DNA from: Alcaligenaceae bacterium
GTDB taxonomy: Bacteria; Pseudomonadota; Gammaproteobacteria; Burkholderiales; Burkholderiaceae_B
Assembly (NCBI GenBank): GCA_012511095.1
Contig: JAAZGT010000139.1
Span: 1-36,839 of the forward strand
DNA: 36,839 nucleotides
Reading direction: 5' to 3'
Part shown: positions 18,492 to 27,395 of the stretch, in pieces
How the letters are laid out: every line of letters starts with the position of its first letter
Position numbering within the stretch: position 1 is the first letter of the stretch
Program-made: the position numbers and the translations under genes
Notes under the pieces: generated by a model
What the model was told of the DNA's origin: nothing
Seen by the model: only the letters and a program-made list of their open reading frames with translations
The model's database searches: none

Positions 18492-18821
18492 TTAGAATGG
18501 GAACTTCATGCCAGGAGGAAGTGGCATGCCCGATGTTGCTGCGCCCATTTTCTCATCAGAGGTGGCTTGCGCTTTACGAATAGCATCATTAAAAGCAGCA
18601 GCTGTTAGATCCTCTAGCATATCCTTATCATCTTCTAGCAACGATGGATCGATGGTAACGCGTCTCACATCAAATCGGCAATTCATAGTTACTTTAACTA
18701 AACCACCACCAGCGGCACCCTCTACCTCAATCTCAGCTAAGGCTTCTTGAGCTTTTTTCACATCTTCTTGCATTTTTTGAGCCTGCTTCATAAGCCCGGC
18801 TAATTGCTTTTTCATAATCAT
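18492..18821 (-). CDS. ybaB: YbaB/EbfC family nucleoid-associated protein
   Basis: This is a small DNA-binding protein of the YbaB/EbfC family, dimeric and tweezer-shaped. The 109 residues show the usual helical start (KKQLAGLMKQAQKMQEDVKKAQ), a central segment with EVEGAAGGGLVKVTMN, the DPSLLEDDKDMLEDL helix, and a Pro/Met-rich end (SGMPLPPGMKFPF). The start is the first of two nearby ATGs (18819-18821), because AAGGA lies about 9 nt upstream. It is placed between dnaX and recR as in other proteobacteria. Confidence 0.95.
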   Translation of the reverse strand: MIMKKQLAGLMKQAQKMQEDVKKAQEALAEIEVEGAAGGGLVKVTMNCRFDVRRVTIDPSLLEDDKDMLEDLTAAAFNDAIRKAQATSDEKMGAATSGMPLPPGMKFPF

Positions 18822-18867
18822 ATGACGTTTTCCTTTTGATTGAAAAATTTACCGTATTGTATCGTAT

Positions 18868-20913
18868 CTATTCTGATGATAAAACGCGCACCGAACCCTC
18901 AACCACATTCGCCCCAAAATTTTCTTTTAAGGTTTTGATAAATGGGTCATTAGCAACGCGCTCTTCTGCTTGTTTTTGTCGATCTTTTTGCTCTTTAATT
19001 AATTGAGCTCGCGCTGTGGCATCACCCGTCTCACCACTTTCAAAATTTAACTTAATGACTCGAGAAAAATACTCTGTCAACGCTGTCGTTAAGCTTGCTT
19101 TAATAGCAAACTCATCGACATTTTTTAGAGAAATCTTAAGATAAATGGTACTGCCTTCGGTCGCCACCCATTGGCTATTGAGTAATAACTCACCCGCTAA
19201 ACCAGGCAAGGCTAAACGCTTGGTCAACTCAATCCAGCTCTCTTGATTCAGCATCGATAAAGTGATTTTATCGTCAGCTTCGGTTGATTGAGGCTCCCAC
19301 GCCATATCGAAGCTTGCATCTTGTAAAGGCTCATCAGATATATCACCATCAAAGTCATCGGGCAAGGCTCCATACATAATCGCCCAATCAGCATCTGACA
19401 TGGATGCAAGCTCACCGTTAGTAGTATGGTTGTTGCTTGCTTGCACCACCTGATTTTGCTCTTGTGATATGACACTGGCTGCGGGGGTGGGTGTAATTTC
19501 ATTAGGTAGAACCGTATCTACTACATCCACTGCGGCTATTTCGCCTGTAGTGTGTGTGGCGTCATTTTGATGAAACTCCTCTGGAGTTTCATCAGCAGGA
19601 GTTGCTATTGAAGCGGATTCAGATAGCTCTGCTTCGACGTTAGAATCCACAGGTGTGGCAGCAGTCACCGTTTCATCTGGCGGACTCACAACTGTGACCG
19701 CTTGATCTGACTCTGATTCAGTCTCTAGTGCTTGCTCAGGAAGTTTTTTTTTAGACTCTTCGTTGGTTGAACTATCGGCGCTAGGTGCCACCGAAGTTGA
19801 AGACTTTTTAGTCTCGGCTTGAATGGCTGGCGTATTAACTAAAGCCAACATGCGTAGGCAAATCATCACAAAGCCTGAATACTCATCAGGTGCTAAGGCT
19901 AATTCCTTGCGACCATGAACGGCAATGCTATAGAAAAGCTGTAGTAGATCGTGATTAGCACTTTGCACAACCTCTAAAATATCGTTGTACAAAGGATCAT
20001 CGCTATCAAGCGTGCCTGCCAAACGTTGCTCCATCGCAATACGCGATAAAAGCACCGCTAAATCAGCTAAAGCGCCCTCATAGGAAAAACCACGATCGGC
20101 AATGGCATCAGCTAAAGCAACCACGGTGCTCGCATCACCTGCTAATAAGGCTTTAATTAAATTAACTAAATAGCTTTGATCGATGGTGCCAAGCATATCT
20201 TGCATGGCTTGCACGGTAATACGATTACCACTAAATGCAATGGCTTGATCCGTTAAAGATAAGGCGTCTCGCATGGAACCAGCGGCACCACGCGCGATGA
20301 GCTGTAAAGCGGCATTGTCATATTCGACCTTTTCCTCGGCTAAGAGCACTTCTAAATGCTCTACTACCGCCTCGGGTGACATCTGTTTTAGGTTGTATTG
20401 AATACAACGTGATAAAACAGTCACTGGAATCTTTTGGGGGTCGGTGGTTGCCAAAATAAACTTTAGATGCGCTGGCGGCTCTTCGAGCGTCTTTAACATG
20501 GCGTTAAAAGCGTGAGTCGTCAGCATATGCACCTCGTCAATCGTATAAATTTTAAAACGACCGCGAGAAGGTGCATAAATGGCTTGCTCTAATAAAGGTG
20601 TAATCTCATCTACACCACGTCTAGATGCTGCATCTACCTCGACATAATCTACAAAACGGCCCTGGTCGATTTCCACACAAGCAGAACACTTGCCACATGG
20701 GGTGGAAGTAATACCAGTTTCACAGTTAAGGGATTTTGCGAGGATGCGTGCTAAGGTTGTTTTACCGACTCCGCGAGTACCAGTAAATAACCACGCATGA
20801 TGAATTCTTTGAGTATCGAGCGCATTTGATAATGCACGAACCACATGATCCTGGCCAACTAATTCCGAAAATGAACGAGGACGCCACTTACGGGCAAGGG
20901 CTAAATAATTCAT
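18868..20913 (-). CDS. dnaX: DNA polymerase III subunits tau/gamma
   Basis: DnaX is the ATPase of the clamp loader and, as the long tau form, links polymerase cores and helicase. The clamp-loader ATPase lies at about residues 1-240, with Walker A GTRGVGKTT (45-53), a C4 zinc module (C64, C73, C76, C79), DEVHML (126-131) and the SRC arginine finger (168-170). Domain III runs to about residue 365. An acidic, Ser/Thr/Glu-rich linker (about 367-500) and the C-terminal tau-specific domain follow. Codons 388-390 are AAA AAA AAA (an A9 run at 19744-19752); a -1 slip there leads to two codons and a TGA, predicting a gamma form of about 392 residues. dnaX begins 27 nt after the SRP RNA. Confidence 0.97.
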   Translation of the reverse strand: MNYLALARKWRPRSFSELVGQDHVVRALSNALDTQRIHHAWLFTGTRGVGKTTLARILAKSLNCETGITSTPCGKCSACVEIDQGRFVDYVEVDAASRRGVDEITPLLEQAIYAPSRGRFKIYTIDEVHMLTTHAFNAMLKTLEEPPAHLKFILATTDPQKIPVTVLSRCIQYNLKQMSPEAVVEHLEVLLAEEKVEYDNAALQLIARGAAGSMRDALSLTDQAIAFSGNRITVQAMQDMLGTIDQSYLVNLIKALLAGDASTVVALADAIADRGFSYEGALADLAVLLSRIAMEQRLAGTLDSDDPLYNDILEVVQSANHDLLQLFYSIAVHGRKELALAPDEYSGFVMICLRMLALVNTPAIQAETKKSSTSVAPSADSSTNEESKKKLPEQALETESESDQAVTVVSPPDETVTAATPVDSNVEAELSESASIATPADETPEEFHQNDATHTTGEIAAVDVVDTVLPNEITPTPAASVISQEQNQVVQASNNHTTNGELASMSDADWAIMYGALPDDFDGDISDEPLQDASFDMAWEPQSTEADDKITLSMLNQESWIELTKRLALPGLAGELLLNSQWVATEGSTIYLKISLKNVDEFAIKASLTTALTEYFSRVIKLNFESGETGDATARAQLIKEQKDRQKQAEERVANDPFIKTLKENFGANVVEGSVRVLSSE
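19744..19752 (-). promoter_or_regulatory. A9 slippery run in dnaX (candidate gamma-producing site)
   Basis: Nine A's on the coding strand form three in-frame AAA codons just after the clamp-loader domains. The -1 frame reads Thr-Ser-stop (ACT TCC TGA); the +1 frame also stops within six codons. E. coli (A AAA AAG, ribosomal) and Thermus (A9, transcriptional slippage) make gamma in the same way. Confidence 0.65.
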
Positions 20914-20940
20914 AGGATATGTGGATATTGAAAATTAGGC

Positions 20941-21035
20941 GGTGAGCCTTACTCCGGCACTGAGTCGAAATGGCTGTGGCTGCTTCCTTCCGGACCTGAC
21001 CAGGTTGACCATGGACCCATGCGGAGGGACCCACC
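20941..21035 (-). ncRNA. ffs: Signal recognition particle RNA (4.5S RNA, bacterial small type)
   Basis: 4.5S RNA binds Ffh and guides ribosomes making inner-membrane proteins to FtsY. The minus strand contains the conserved domain IV core, with the Ffh-binding symmetric/asymmetric internal loops and the GGAA tetraloop (GGTCAGGTCCGGAAGGAAGC). The outer ends, GGTGGGTCCCTCCGCA at the 5' side and TGCCGGAGTAAGGCTCACC at the 3' side, pair to close a single long hairpin of about 95 nt. It lies between the AddA-like gene and dnaX on the same strand. Ends are assigned from the closing helix and may be off by a few bases. Confidence 0.95.
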
Positions 21036-21042
21036 GACGATT

Positions 21043-21048
21043 AGTATA
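21043..21048 (-). promoter_or_regulatory. -10 box of the SRP RNA gene
   Basis: TATACT on the minus strand ends 7 nt before the first G of the SRP RNA helix, the right distance for a -10 element. No clear -35 is seen; the region it would occupy is the last codons of the AddA-like gene (stop at 21055). Confidence 0.6.
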
Positions 21049-21054
21049 ACAAAC

Positions 21055-24000
21055 TTATGAGATCACTTCCACAAAGCTACCTTCTTCTATTAAGAATAAT
21101 GATGCTTTGGCTTTTTTCCCATCAATATCTTGCAAATAAGCACAGTATGCCTCGAGTTGTGGCAAGTACTCTCTAATCATGCGTTGCTTAAAGTCTTCGA
21201 TGCTCTCACCCTCGCGTCGACGTGAGCTCTTATAGTCAACAACCTCCCAATGATCGTCGTGAGGCACGACTAAATCCATAATCAATAACTTACCGTCTAC
21301 ATCATATAAAGGCCATTCGTGTTGAACCTGAGGATTCATTAAGAGCGCTCTAAGCTCCTCATGCTGCAAGCACTTGATAAGCAGTTGTTGTAATCTTTTT
21401 ACTGCATCGTTTAGACCCTCTTCGTTATAACCTGCGCTCATCAATTGATATCGCATCAATGAATGACCTTGATTTAAACGCTCCTCATCCCATTTCTTGA
21501 GGCGATCTAAACCCATCATTTGCAACCAACGATGAGTAACTGTACCTAGAATGGCATCGTCCTCATCAAGAAACTCCCAAGTACCCGCTTGAGTGGCTGC
21601 TTCTTTGCTGAGTTGCAACCCGATTTGTCGATGTGGCGCATAGTGCTCTTTTAATTGATCAATAGTTGCTTGCTTAAAGCGCACAAAGTCATTTGTCTGC
21701 GCTGCAACTTCTGCAACCTCAACTTGAATTGGCTCCATCTCAACTGCAACGTCCCCCGCCATGTGTTTTTGATATTCAGGTAGGGCTTGTTTAATCACCT
21801 CTGTATCGTACTCAAGGGCTTGCTCAATACAGCTGAGAAACTGTCTTTTGCTTGGTTTAACCACTTCCAAACCTTTTTTATCATCTTTTAAAGCAATGCG
21901 ATAAAAAAGATGTAATCGCTGACAAGGGCGTGTGGTTGCCACATAGAATAGACGTGCCTCCTCTAAAGCTTGTCGATACTCCTCACGGCGTTTTAATAAA
22001 TTGGACATCACATCTTCTGCAGCCTCATGTTGCTTAGATGGAGCGGTACTAATTAAAACCCCTGGCAATAATTCACCACCAAGCTCATATTCATAAGGCT
22101 CTAAGCTTAAAAGCATTTTAGAAACACCTGGACTCCCCTTGTCTAAACCGAAGAGAATCACCTCCTCAAACTGCAACCCCTTTGCCTTATGGATGGTCAT
22201 AATTTCCACAGCAGAATCCGAGGTCAGACTTTCAGCATAGAGCTCAGAAATATGCTCTTCAAGCACATCTAAATCAGGCGTCCCATAAGGCGCTAATTTA
22301 TCTAATAAGGCAAAAACAGACTCAATATCCGCTTTTTCGGAGGGTTTTGAGTAGAGCAGATGACCTCCAAGCTGTTGCCAAATCATGCTCACACGCATAG
22401 TAAAGCTTAGCCCCTGTTGCTCAGCATTCGCATTAAGCATTACCTCACAAATGTGCTTAAAACGTTTGAACTGCTCGGCGCCTAGCTTTTGCTCACACGC
22501 AATCTCATTATCCAAAGCGGTGCGAATTTGCTTCAAAACATTAGGCTCGGACTTATCGCCAAATAAACTATGTAAGCTTTGCAGGGTTAATCCACAAAGT
22601 GGTGAGCGAAACAATGACAACCAAGCCACTCTATCAAAACGATAGCTTAAGGCACGGATAATCTGCAGTAAGTCAATCACATAGGGTTGCTCGCTTAGTG
22701 GGAACATTTCCACCGCACGCACAGGAATGTTCGCTTGCAATAAACGCTCATTCAAACGACCTAAGGCAGTACGACTTTTAACGAGAATGGCGACTGGCTT
22801 TTCACGACCCTGCTGACGTTCTAAGGCTTCTTGCGCCACTTCAACCACACGCTGCTCTGCAGCCTCAAGCGCTTCATCCTTGTTGTCGATACCAGGAATC
22901 GTTTTTGCAGACCAGTAAAATGGATAATGCGTGACGGGGTCACCATCGCCAGGACCATTAAATGAAACGGAAAACTCATAAGGCACCGCACCAAATTCCA
23001 TATCGTATTCACTTGGAAAGCTTTGCTGATAGACCTGATTATTCCACTCCACAATGCCTTCAACTGAGCGGAAATTCTCTCTTAAATTGAGCACTTCTAA
23101 ATCAACGTGATTGATTTTTTTCTCATCAGCGACCTTAATAAATAACCCTACCTCCGCTTTTCGGAAACGATAAATGGACTGCATCGGGTCACCCACTAAA
23201 AACACCGTGCGACCGTCATTTGCCTGCCATCCCGAGGTTAATAAACCAAGCAATTTAATTTGAGCTTGGCTAGTATCTTGGAATTCGTCCACTAATAAAT
23301 GCTGAATACGCGCGTCCATGGCTAACAACAAATCAGCCGGCTCATCCGCACTACCCAAGCCATTTAAGGCACTAAGAGCAACCTCCGTAAAATCCACTGC
23401 CCCATCATCAATGTAGACCTGGTGCAATTGCTCCAGAGACGCTTTTAATACGCTGGCTAAATTTTTATAAAGCTGAGCCTGATTGGCCGTTAATAACTCC
23501 TTAGGCAGGTATTTTAAGGTCGACAAAGCCTCGATAAAGTCTGGCGTAAAATTGCTATTATTTAAATAATCTAATAAACCTTTTCTATAAGTTGAACCAG
23601 CAGGTACTCCTTGGCTTTTAGTAAGACTTTTTCTGATGGTATTTTCTTTGGTTAATAATGAATCAGCCACTGCTTGCCAACGCTCTAAGTCATCTGACTC
23701 AGTTGTTAAAGGATTAATATCGACATCCTTTAAACATTCGTAAGCAGGCCATTCTTGTGCCCAAACTGCCAATAAGGGGATATAGTCAGAATTAAAACCT
23801 AAGGGTAATCGACTTGTTACTTTTTCTAAAGCGCGCTGAATCAATAGGTCCAAACTTTGGACCATAACCGCAATGGTATTGCTTGGATCACTTAAAGCAT
23901 CTTGCCATTGATCGCGAATTTTCAGCATTTCGACCAAAGAGCCTTCGAGGTGCTCTAAGTCTACGTTTAGGTGATCTAAAACGGCCTGCAACTCTGGAAA

Positions 24001-24489
24001 GGTATCGATTTGTTGGATGGTTTTAAAGGCAGCTTCACGATATTGACGGTCACGCGATTCGGAAATCTCTAAGCTCCCACCTGTCTGTGAAGACCATGGC
24101 ATGGTGCGCACTAAACCCGAACTCAGAGAGTCAAAAGTCATAATGCGTAAACGACTTGGATATTCTAATAAATGCCATTCTTTATCTGCGTTGCGCTCTA
24201 ATACCTTTTGAGCTAAAAGCCAGCTACTTAATTTGTGTTCTTCAGTTGGTTCGGGCCCACGTCCAGCTATGAGCTTTTCAAGTACACGATTACGCATTTC
24301 ACCAGCCGCTTTACGGGTAAAGGTAATCGCTAGAACCTGCTCGGGTTGCTCAACAATTGCTAAAAGCGAAAGGATACGGTCAGTCACCAGCTCGGTTTTA
24401 CCTGAGCCTGCAGGCGCTTGTACTAAAAATGATGCATCGGGTTGTAGCGCACGTTGGCGCTCCGCCATATCAGAAGGTTGTTTAGTCAT
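21055..24489 (-). CDS. UvrD/RecB-type helicase-nuclease, AddA-like subunit
   Basis: This is a superfamily 1A helicase with a C-terminal nuclease, the AddA-like half of a two-protein complex that processes double-strand breaks for RecA. Walker A APAGSGKT is at residues 25-32, motif Ia is AITFTRKAAGEMRNRV, motif II is LLVDEFQDTSQAQ, motif III VGDPMQSIYRFRKAE, motif V IMTIHKAKGLQFEEVI, and motif VI LFYVATTRPCQRL. The RecB-type nuclease near the end has a metal-binding Asp in LIMDLVVP, DYKSS, and the QLEAYCAYL motif. I start it at the ATG at 24487-24489 (1144 residues), because AGGAGG lies 9 nt upstream. The ATG overlaps the stop of the upstream AddB-like gene by 8 nt, indicating translational coupling. 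Confidence 0.9.
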   Translation of the reverse strand: MTKQPSDMAERQRALQPDASFLVQAPAGSGKTELVTDRILSLLAIVEQPEQVLAITFTRKAAGEMRNRVLEKLIAGRGPEPTEEHKLSSWLLAQKVLERNADKEWHLLEYPSRLRIMTFDSLSSGLVRTMPWSSQTGGSLEISESRDRQYREAAFKTIQQIDTFPELQAVLDHLNVDLEHLEGSLVEMLKIRDQWQDALSDPSNTIAVMVQSLDLLIQRALEKVTSRLPLGFNSDYIPLLAVWAQEWPAYECLKDVDINPLTTESDDLERWQAVADSLLTKENTIRKSLTKSQGVPAGSTYRKGLLDYLNNSNFTPDFIEALSTLKYLPKELLTANQAQLYKNLASVLKASLEQLHQVYIDDGAVDFTEVALSALNGLGSADEPADLLLAMDARIQHLLVDEFQDTSQAQIKLLGLLTSGWQANDGRTVFLVGDPMQSIYRFRKAEVGLFIKVADEKKINHVDLEVLNLRENFRSVEGIVEWNNQVYQQSFPSEYDMEFGAVPYEFSVSFNGPGDGDPVTHYPFYWSAKTIPGIDNKDEALEAAEQRVVEVAQEALERQQGREKPVAILVKSRTALGRLNERLLQANIPVRAVEMFPLSEQPYVIDLLQIIRALSYRFDRVAWLSLFRSPLCGLTLQSLHSLFGDKSEPNVLKQIRTALDNEIACEQKLGAEQFKRFKHICEVMLNANAEQQGLSFTMRVSMIWQQLGGHLLYSKPSEKADIESVFALLDKLAPYGTPDLDVLEEHISELYAESLTSDSAVEIMTIHKAKGLQFEEVILFGLDKGSPGVSKMLLSLEPYEYELGGELLPGVLISTAPSKQHEAAEDVMSNLLKRREEYRQALEEARLFYVATTRPCQRLHLFYRIALKDDKKGLEVVKPSKRQFLSCIEQALEYDTEVIKQALPEYQKHMAGDVAVEMEPIQVEVAEVAAQTNDFVRFKQATIDQLKEHYAPHRQIGLQLSKEAATQAGTWEFLDEDDAILGTVTHRWLQMMGLDRLKKWDEERLNQGHSLMRYQLMSAGYNEEGLNDAVKRLQQLLIKCLQHEELRALLMNPQVQHEWPLYDVDGKLLIMDLVVPHDDHWEVVDYKSSRRREGESIEDFKQRMIREYLPQLEAYCAYLQDIDGKKAKASLFLIEEGSFVEVIS

Positions 24490-27247
24490 TTTGATTTTCC
24501 TCCTCATCAAGCTTTTGCCCCAAACGTAGAAAAGGCAAAACCTCACAATATCTCATATCATTTATGTTGCTATAGCAGTTGGCTGCATAACCATCGGCAA
24601 TTTCTTGAGCCAAACCCAAAATGACATCCTTCCATATTTGTAGCTGCTGCTCGAAGCCAGCTGCGTCTTTAACCTCAACACCACTCTTAGCTCTACCCTT
24701 AGGTTGCAGTGACCAATCAACTGAGCCAATGCCGGCAAAACCCATGGCATTAGGCTTTAAACCCGCAAAACCCACACCGCTAATCTCACTCGTTGGGTAA
24801 TCGCCATAAGCCGCATACAATGGAAGCTGCAAATCAATTGGTCTTTCTCTATACCAACTATTTTTATAATTAGGTAAGTTACCTGTTTTGTAGTCTAGGT
24901 AAACAAAGCTGTCATTGTCTAAGTAATCAATGCGGTCGACTTTGACCCTAAGCTTAATATTTGAAACCATAACCTCAGCACTTTTCTCAACCTCTTCTAC
25001 CCTAAAGCTATGGTCGCGCTCTTGCTCCATACTCAGGAAATAATAGAGCTGACTTTTGGCAAAGTTTTTTTCCAACTCGAGTAAGGCCTTTGAATCAAAA
25101 AGCAGTTCGCTCTTGGCGCATTTTTCGACCACCTCACTAATCTTGGCATTGAGTGTCGCTTGGTCCATCGCTTTTAAAGTCACTTGGTCTTGTACATCAC
25201 GCCAAAACTCCTCTAAGGCAGCGTGGATGAAGTTTCCTCGTTGCAAACGATCTAGCTCATATCGCGGATAAGGACAGAACTCCTCCATATGTAAACGATA
25301 GGTAGCAAAAGCCCATTGAGGATTAATAGCTTGCAGATCAATGAGGCGCGAACCGCCTTTGAGTAGCCCATCAACTTTAGGACCATAATTATCGCTAAGA
25401 TACTCTAACTCGACCTCTGTTGCCGTCTCAACGCTCTGAGTAGCATCCGCCCCCTCTAAGGCTTCGTCATTTAGATCTCGCCACTGATCTTCAGCTAAGT
25501 ATTGAGCCAATAAAGGCGAAGCCTTGGTCGGCATTTCACCACTAAAGGCGTGCCAACTAATGTTGATTTCAGGTGCTGTTTCTAAGAGACTACGTAGCAT
25601 TAATTCTGCCCATACAAATTCGCGTTGATGGTCAGAACGCGGAGCACCCACTCGCTGGAGCGCCGTTTTTGGAATTAGAGGGTTAGGCTTAGGCACTGTT
25701 GGCAAGACATCATCTTGCATACTTAAAATCCACACTGCATCCCATTTTGCGGCTTCGGCTTCTAACATACCCAGCACATCGAGACGTGCTGTAGCTGCAC
25801 GCTGTGGCTGGAACAGCTGTTGCTTGCAGAAACGTTCAAATAAATAAAAGGCCTCAGCTGCTGTCATCTTATCTAAGACAGGCGATAAAGCGGTGGCGTT
25901 TTTAAGAGCTTGCTCAAAGGCATGACAAACTTGATATTGCACAGAACTCAATTTAGGCAGTCCAGGGAATTGGAAGACAGCTAAAAAGTGTTTGAATTTT
26001 TGCAGCCATTGATTTAAGCTTAAACTACTGGCATTGGAGAAAATCTCTGTAGCAGTCTCAACCAGAGCACTAAACTCATCCGATATATCGTAGAAAAACT
26101 TTAGCACTTGATTTTTGCTATAACTAATCCGACTTTCTCTACGCAAACCACGATCGATTTTTGTGAGTTCATCAGCATAATTCGACATCAAGCCCTCTTG
26201 TGCTAATAGCAATGACTCACCCAAGACATGGGTGGCGATACGATTATTTTGTTCTAGCTTGATGAATAAACCCAACCACGCTAAAGCAGAGCGCACAATG
26301 GACCAATCGCTTAAAGCTCGGCCAATAGCTACGTTATAGAGCAAATCCGTTTTAAGACCAGACTCTTGAATTTGCTCATGCAAATAACGTCGTACAGTAT
26401 CGACCTCTGTTTGCAATAAAGGGTCAATAATCGCAAAGTGACCTTGGGGATTATCATTTAGTTTTTGCTTGGCCCACGCTACTGCAGCCGCTAACTCCTG
26501 ACTGCGACTATGCGCACTACGTACCTGTAGCCCTGCTACTTGGCTAGCTTCTGGCTCTAATACATAAAGCTTAGCCCCTAAGGAATGACAATGCTTTAAT
26601 AAAGCCTGTTGAAAGGCGGATAACTCATTAAAACCTAATAAAACAATCTGTTCAGAAACGAGTTTTGATTTATAAGTTGGGGCAAAATCTAGGCTACCCT
26701 GCTGCTCATCCTCAGCGCTGTACTCGACAAACTCAACACATTGCTCTAATTGATTTAATAACCATTGGTCTCTTAATGGCCCGTCAATGACGTCACGATC
26801 TCTTAGTCTTTGCAGATAATGCTCACGGATATTTTTATACTCGGTGTACTCGGGCGTTTCCTCAGTGCCATCGACCTCAATAGCCCATTCAAGCTGCAAA
26901 CTATGAGCATCGGCCAACACCTTAGCTAATTTTGTGAGGTTTAAAGTAATTAATTGCTGCTCTTCGAGAACTGCCTCCCAATATAATAAGGAGGCAAAAT
27001 GACTAAGTTGCTTAGAAGCAGGCAGCTCACCTAAGACAAAAATCACTTGCTCATTTAGCGACTCTACGAAGTTTGACCAAGGTTGTATCTGAGCTAATTC
27101 GAACACCTTTGTGTGACTCCGATTAGCCTCAATTAAAGTCTTTTTTAATTGAATGGCCATACGGTTATTGACCGTGATCACCGTGGTACTTGCTGGATCT
27201 AAGTCCAACAGCTCTTGCCTTGAAATTCGTATTAAACTATCTAGCAT
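24482..27247 (-). CDS. PD-(D/E)XK nuclease family protein, AddB-like subunit
   Basis: This is the probable partner of the AddA-like helicase encoded next to it. The C-terminal third has a RecB-family nuclease: a G-x-x-x-H helix (RGNFIHAALEEFW, about 670-682), metal-binding Asp771 in VKVDRIDYL, D785 and K787 in LDYKTG, and LQLPLYAAY. The N-terminal region resembles a degenerate helicase; around residues 22-36 (TVITVNNRMAIQLKK) no Walker A motif is present, so ATP use by this subunit is unlikely. AddB iron-sulfur cysteines seem incomplete: C658 in CPYPRY and C891 and C901 near the end do not give the usual four-cysteine pattern. The family assignment is good; the AddB label is by role and neighbour. 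Confidence 0.85.
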   Translation of the reverse strand: MLDSLIRISRQELLDLDPASTTVITVNNRMAIQLKKTLIEANRSHTKVFELAQIQPWSNFVESLNEQVIFVLGELPASKQLSHFASLLYWEAVLEEQQLITLNLTKLAKVLADAHSLQLEWAIEVDGTEETPEYTEYKNIREHYLQRLRDRDVIDGPLRDQWLLNQLEQCVEFVEYSAEDEQQGSLDFAPTYKSKLVSEQIVLLGFNELSAFQQALLKHCHSLGAKLYVLEPEASQVAGLQVRSAHSRSQELAAAVAWAKQKLNDNPQGHFAIIDPLLQTEVDTVRRYLHEQIQESGLKTDLLYNVAIGRALSDWSIVRSALAWLGLFIKLEQNNRIATHVLGESLLLAQEGLMSNYADELTKIDRGLRRESRISYSKNQVLKFFYDISDEFSALVETATEIFSNASSLSLNQWLQKFKHFLAVFQFPGLPKLSSVQYQVCHAFEQALKNATALSPVLDKMTAAEAFYLFERFCKQQLFQPQRAATARLDVLGMLEAEAAKWDAVWILSMQDDVLPTVPKPNPLIPKTALQRVGAPRSDHQREFVWAELMLRSLLETAPEINISWHAFSGEMPTKASPLLAQYLAEDQWRDLNDEALEGADATQSVETATEVELEYLSDNYGPKVDGLLKGGSRLIDLQAINPQWAFATYRLHMEEFCPYPRYELDRLQRGNFIHAALEEFWRDVQDQVTLKAMDQATLNAKISEVVEKCAKSELLFDSKALLELEKNFAKSQLYYFLSMEQERDHSFRVEEVEKSAEVMVSNIKLRVKVDRIDYLDNDSFVYLDYKTGNLPNYKNSWYRERPIDLQLPLYAAYGDYPTSEISGVGFAGLKPNAMGFAGIGSVDWSLQPKGRAKSGVEVKDAAGFEQQLQIWKDVILGLAQEIADGYAANCYSNINDMRYCEVLPFLRLGQKLDEEENQND

Positions 27248-27341
27248 GACGCCTACCCCTTACGCCTTTAAGGCTCTTTTTAAATTCTAATGACCTTAAT
27301 GATTCTAAGCGATAAAAATAATTATTCAAAACTACAAGGAC

Positions 27342-27373
27342 AAAAAGCACATAGCGAATGCCATGTGCTTTTT
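27342..27373. terminator. Terminator after the acyl-CoA synthetase gene
   Basis: An 11-bp stem (27342-27352 with 27363-27373) with A5/T5 ends and a 10-nt loop. On the minus strand it follows the acyl-CoA synthetase stop by about 23 nt and separates it from the AddB-like gene. Confidence 0.88.
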
Positions 27374-27395
27374 ATGATTGATAGGAAATCAAAAC

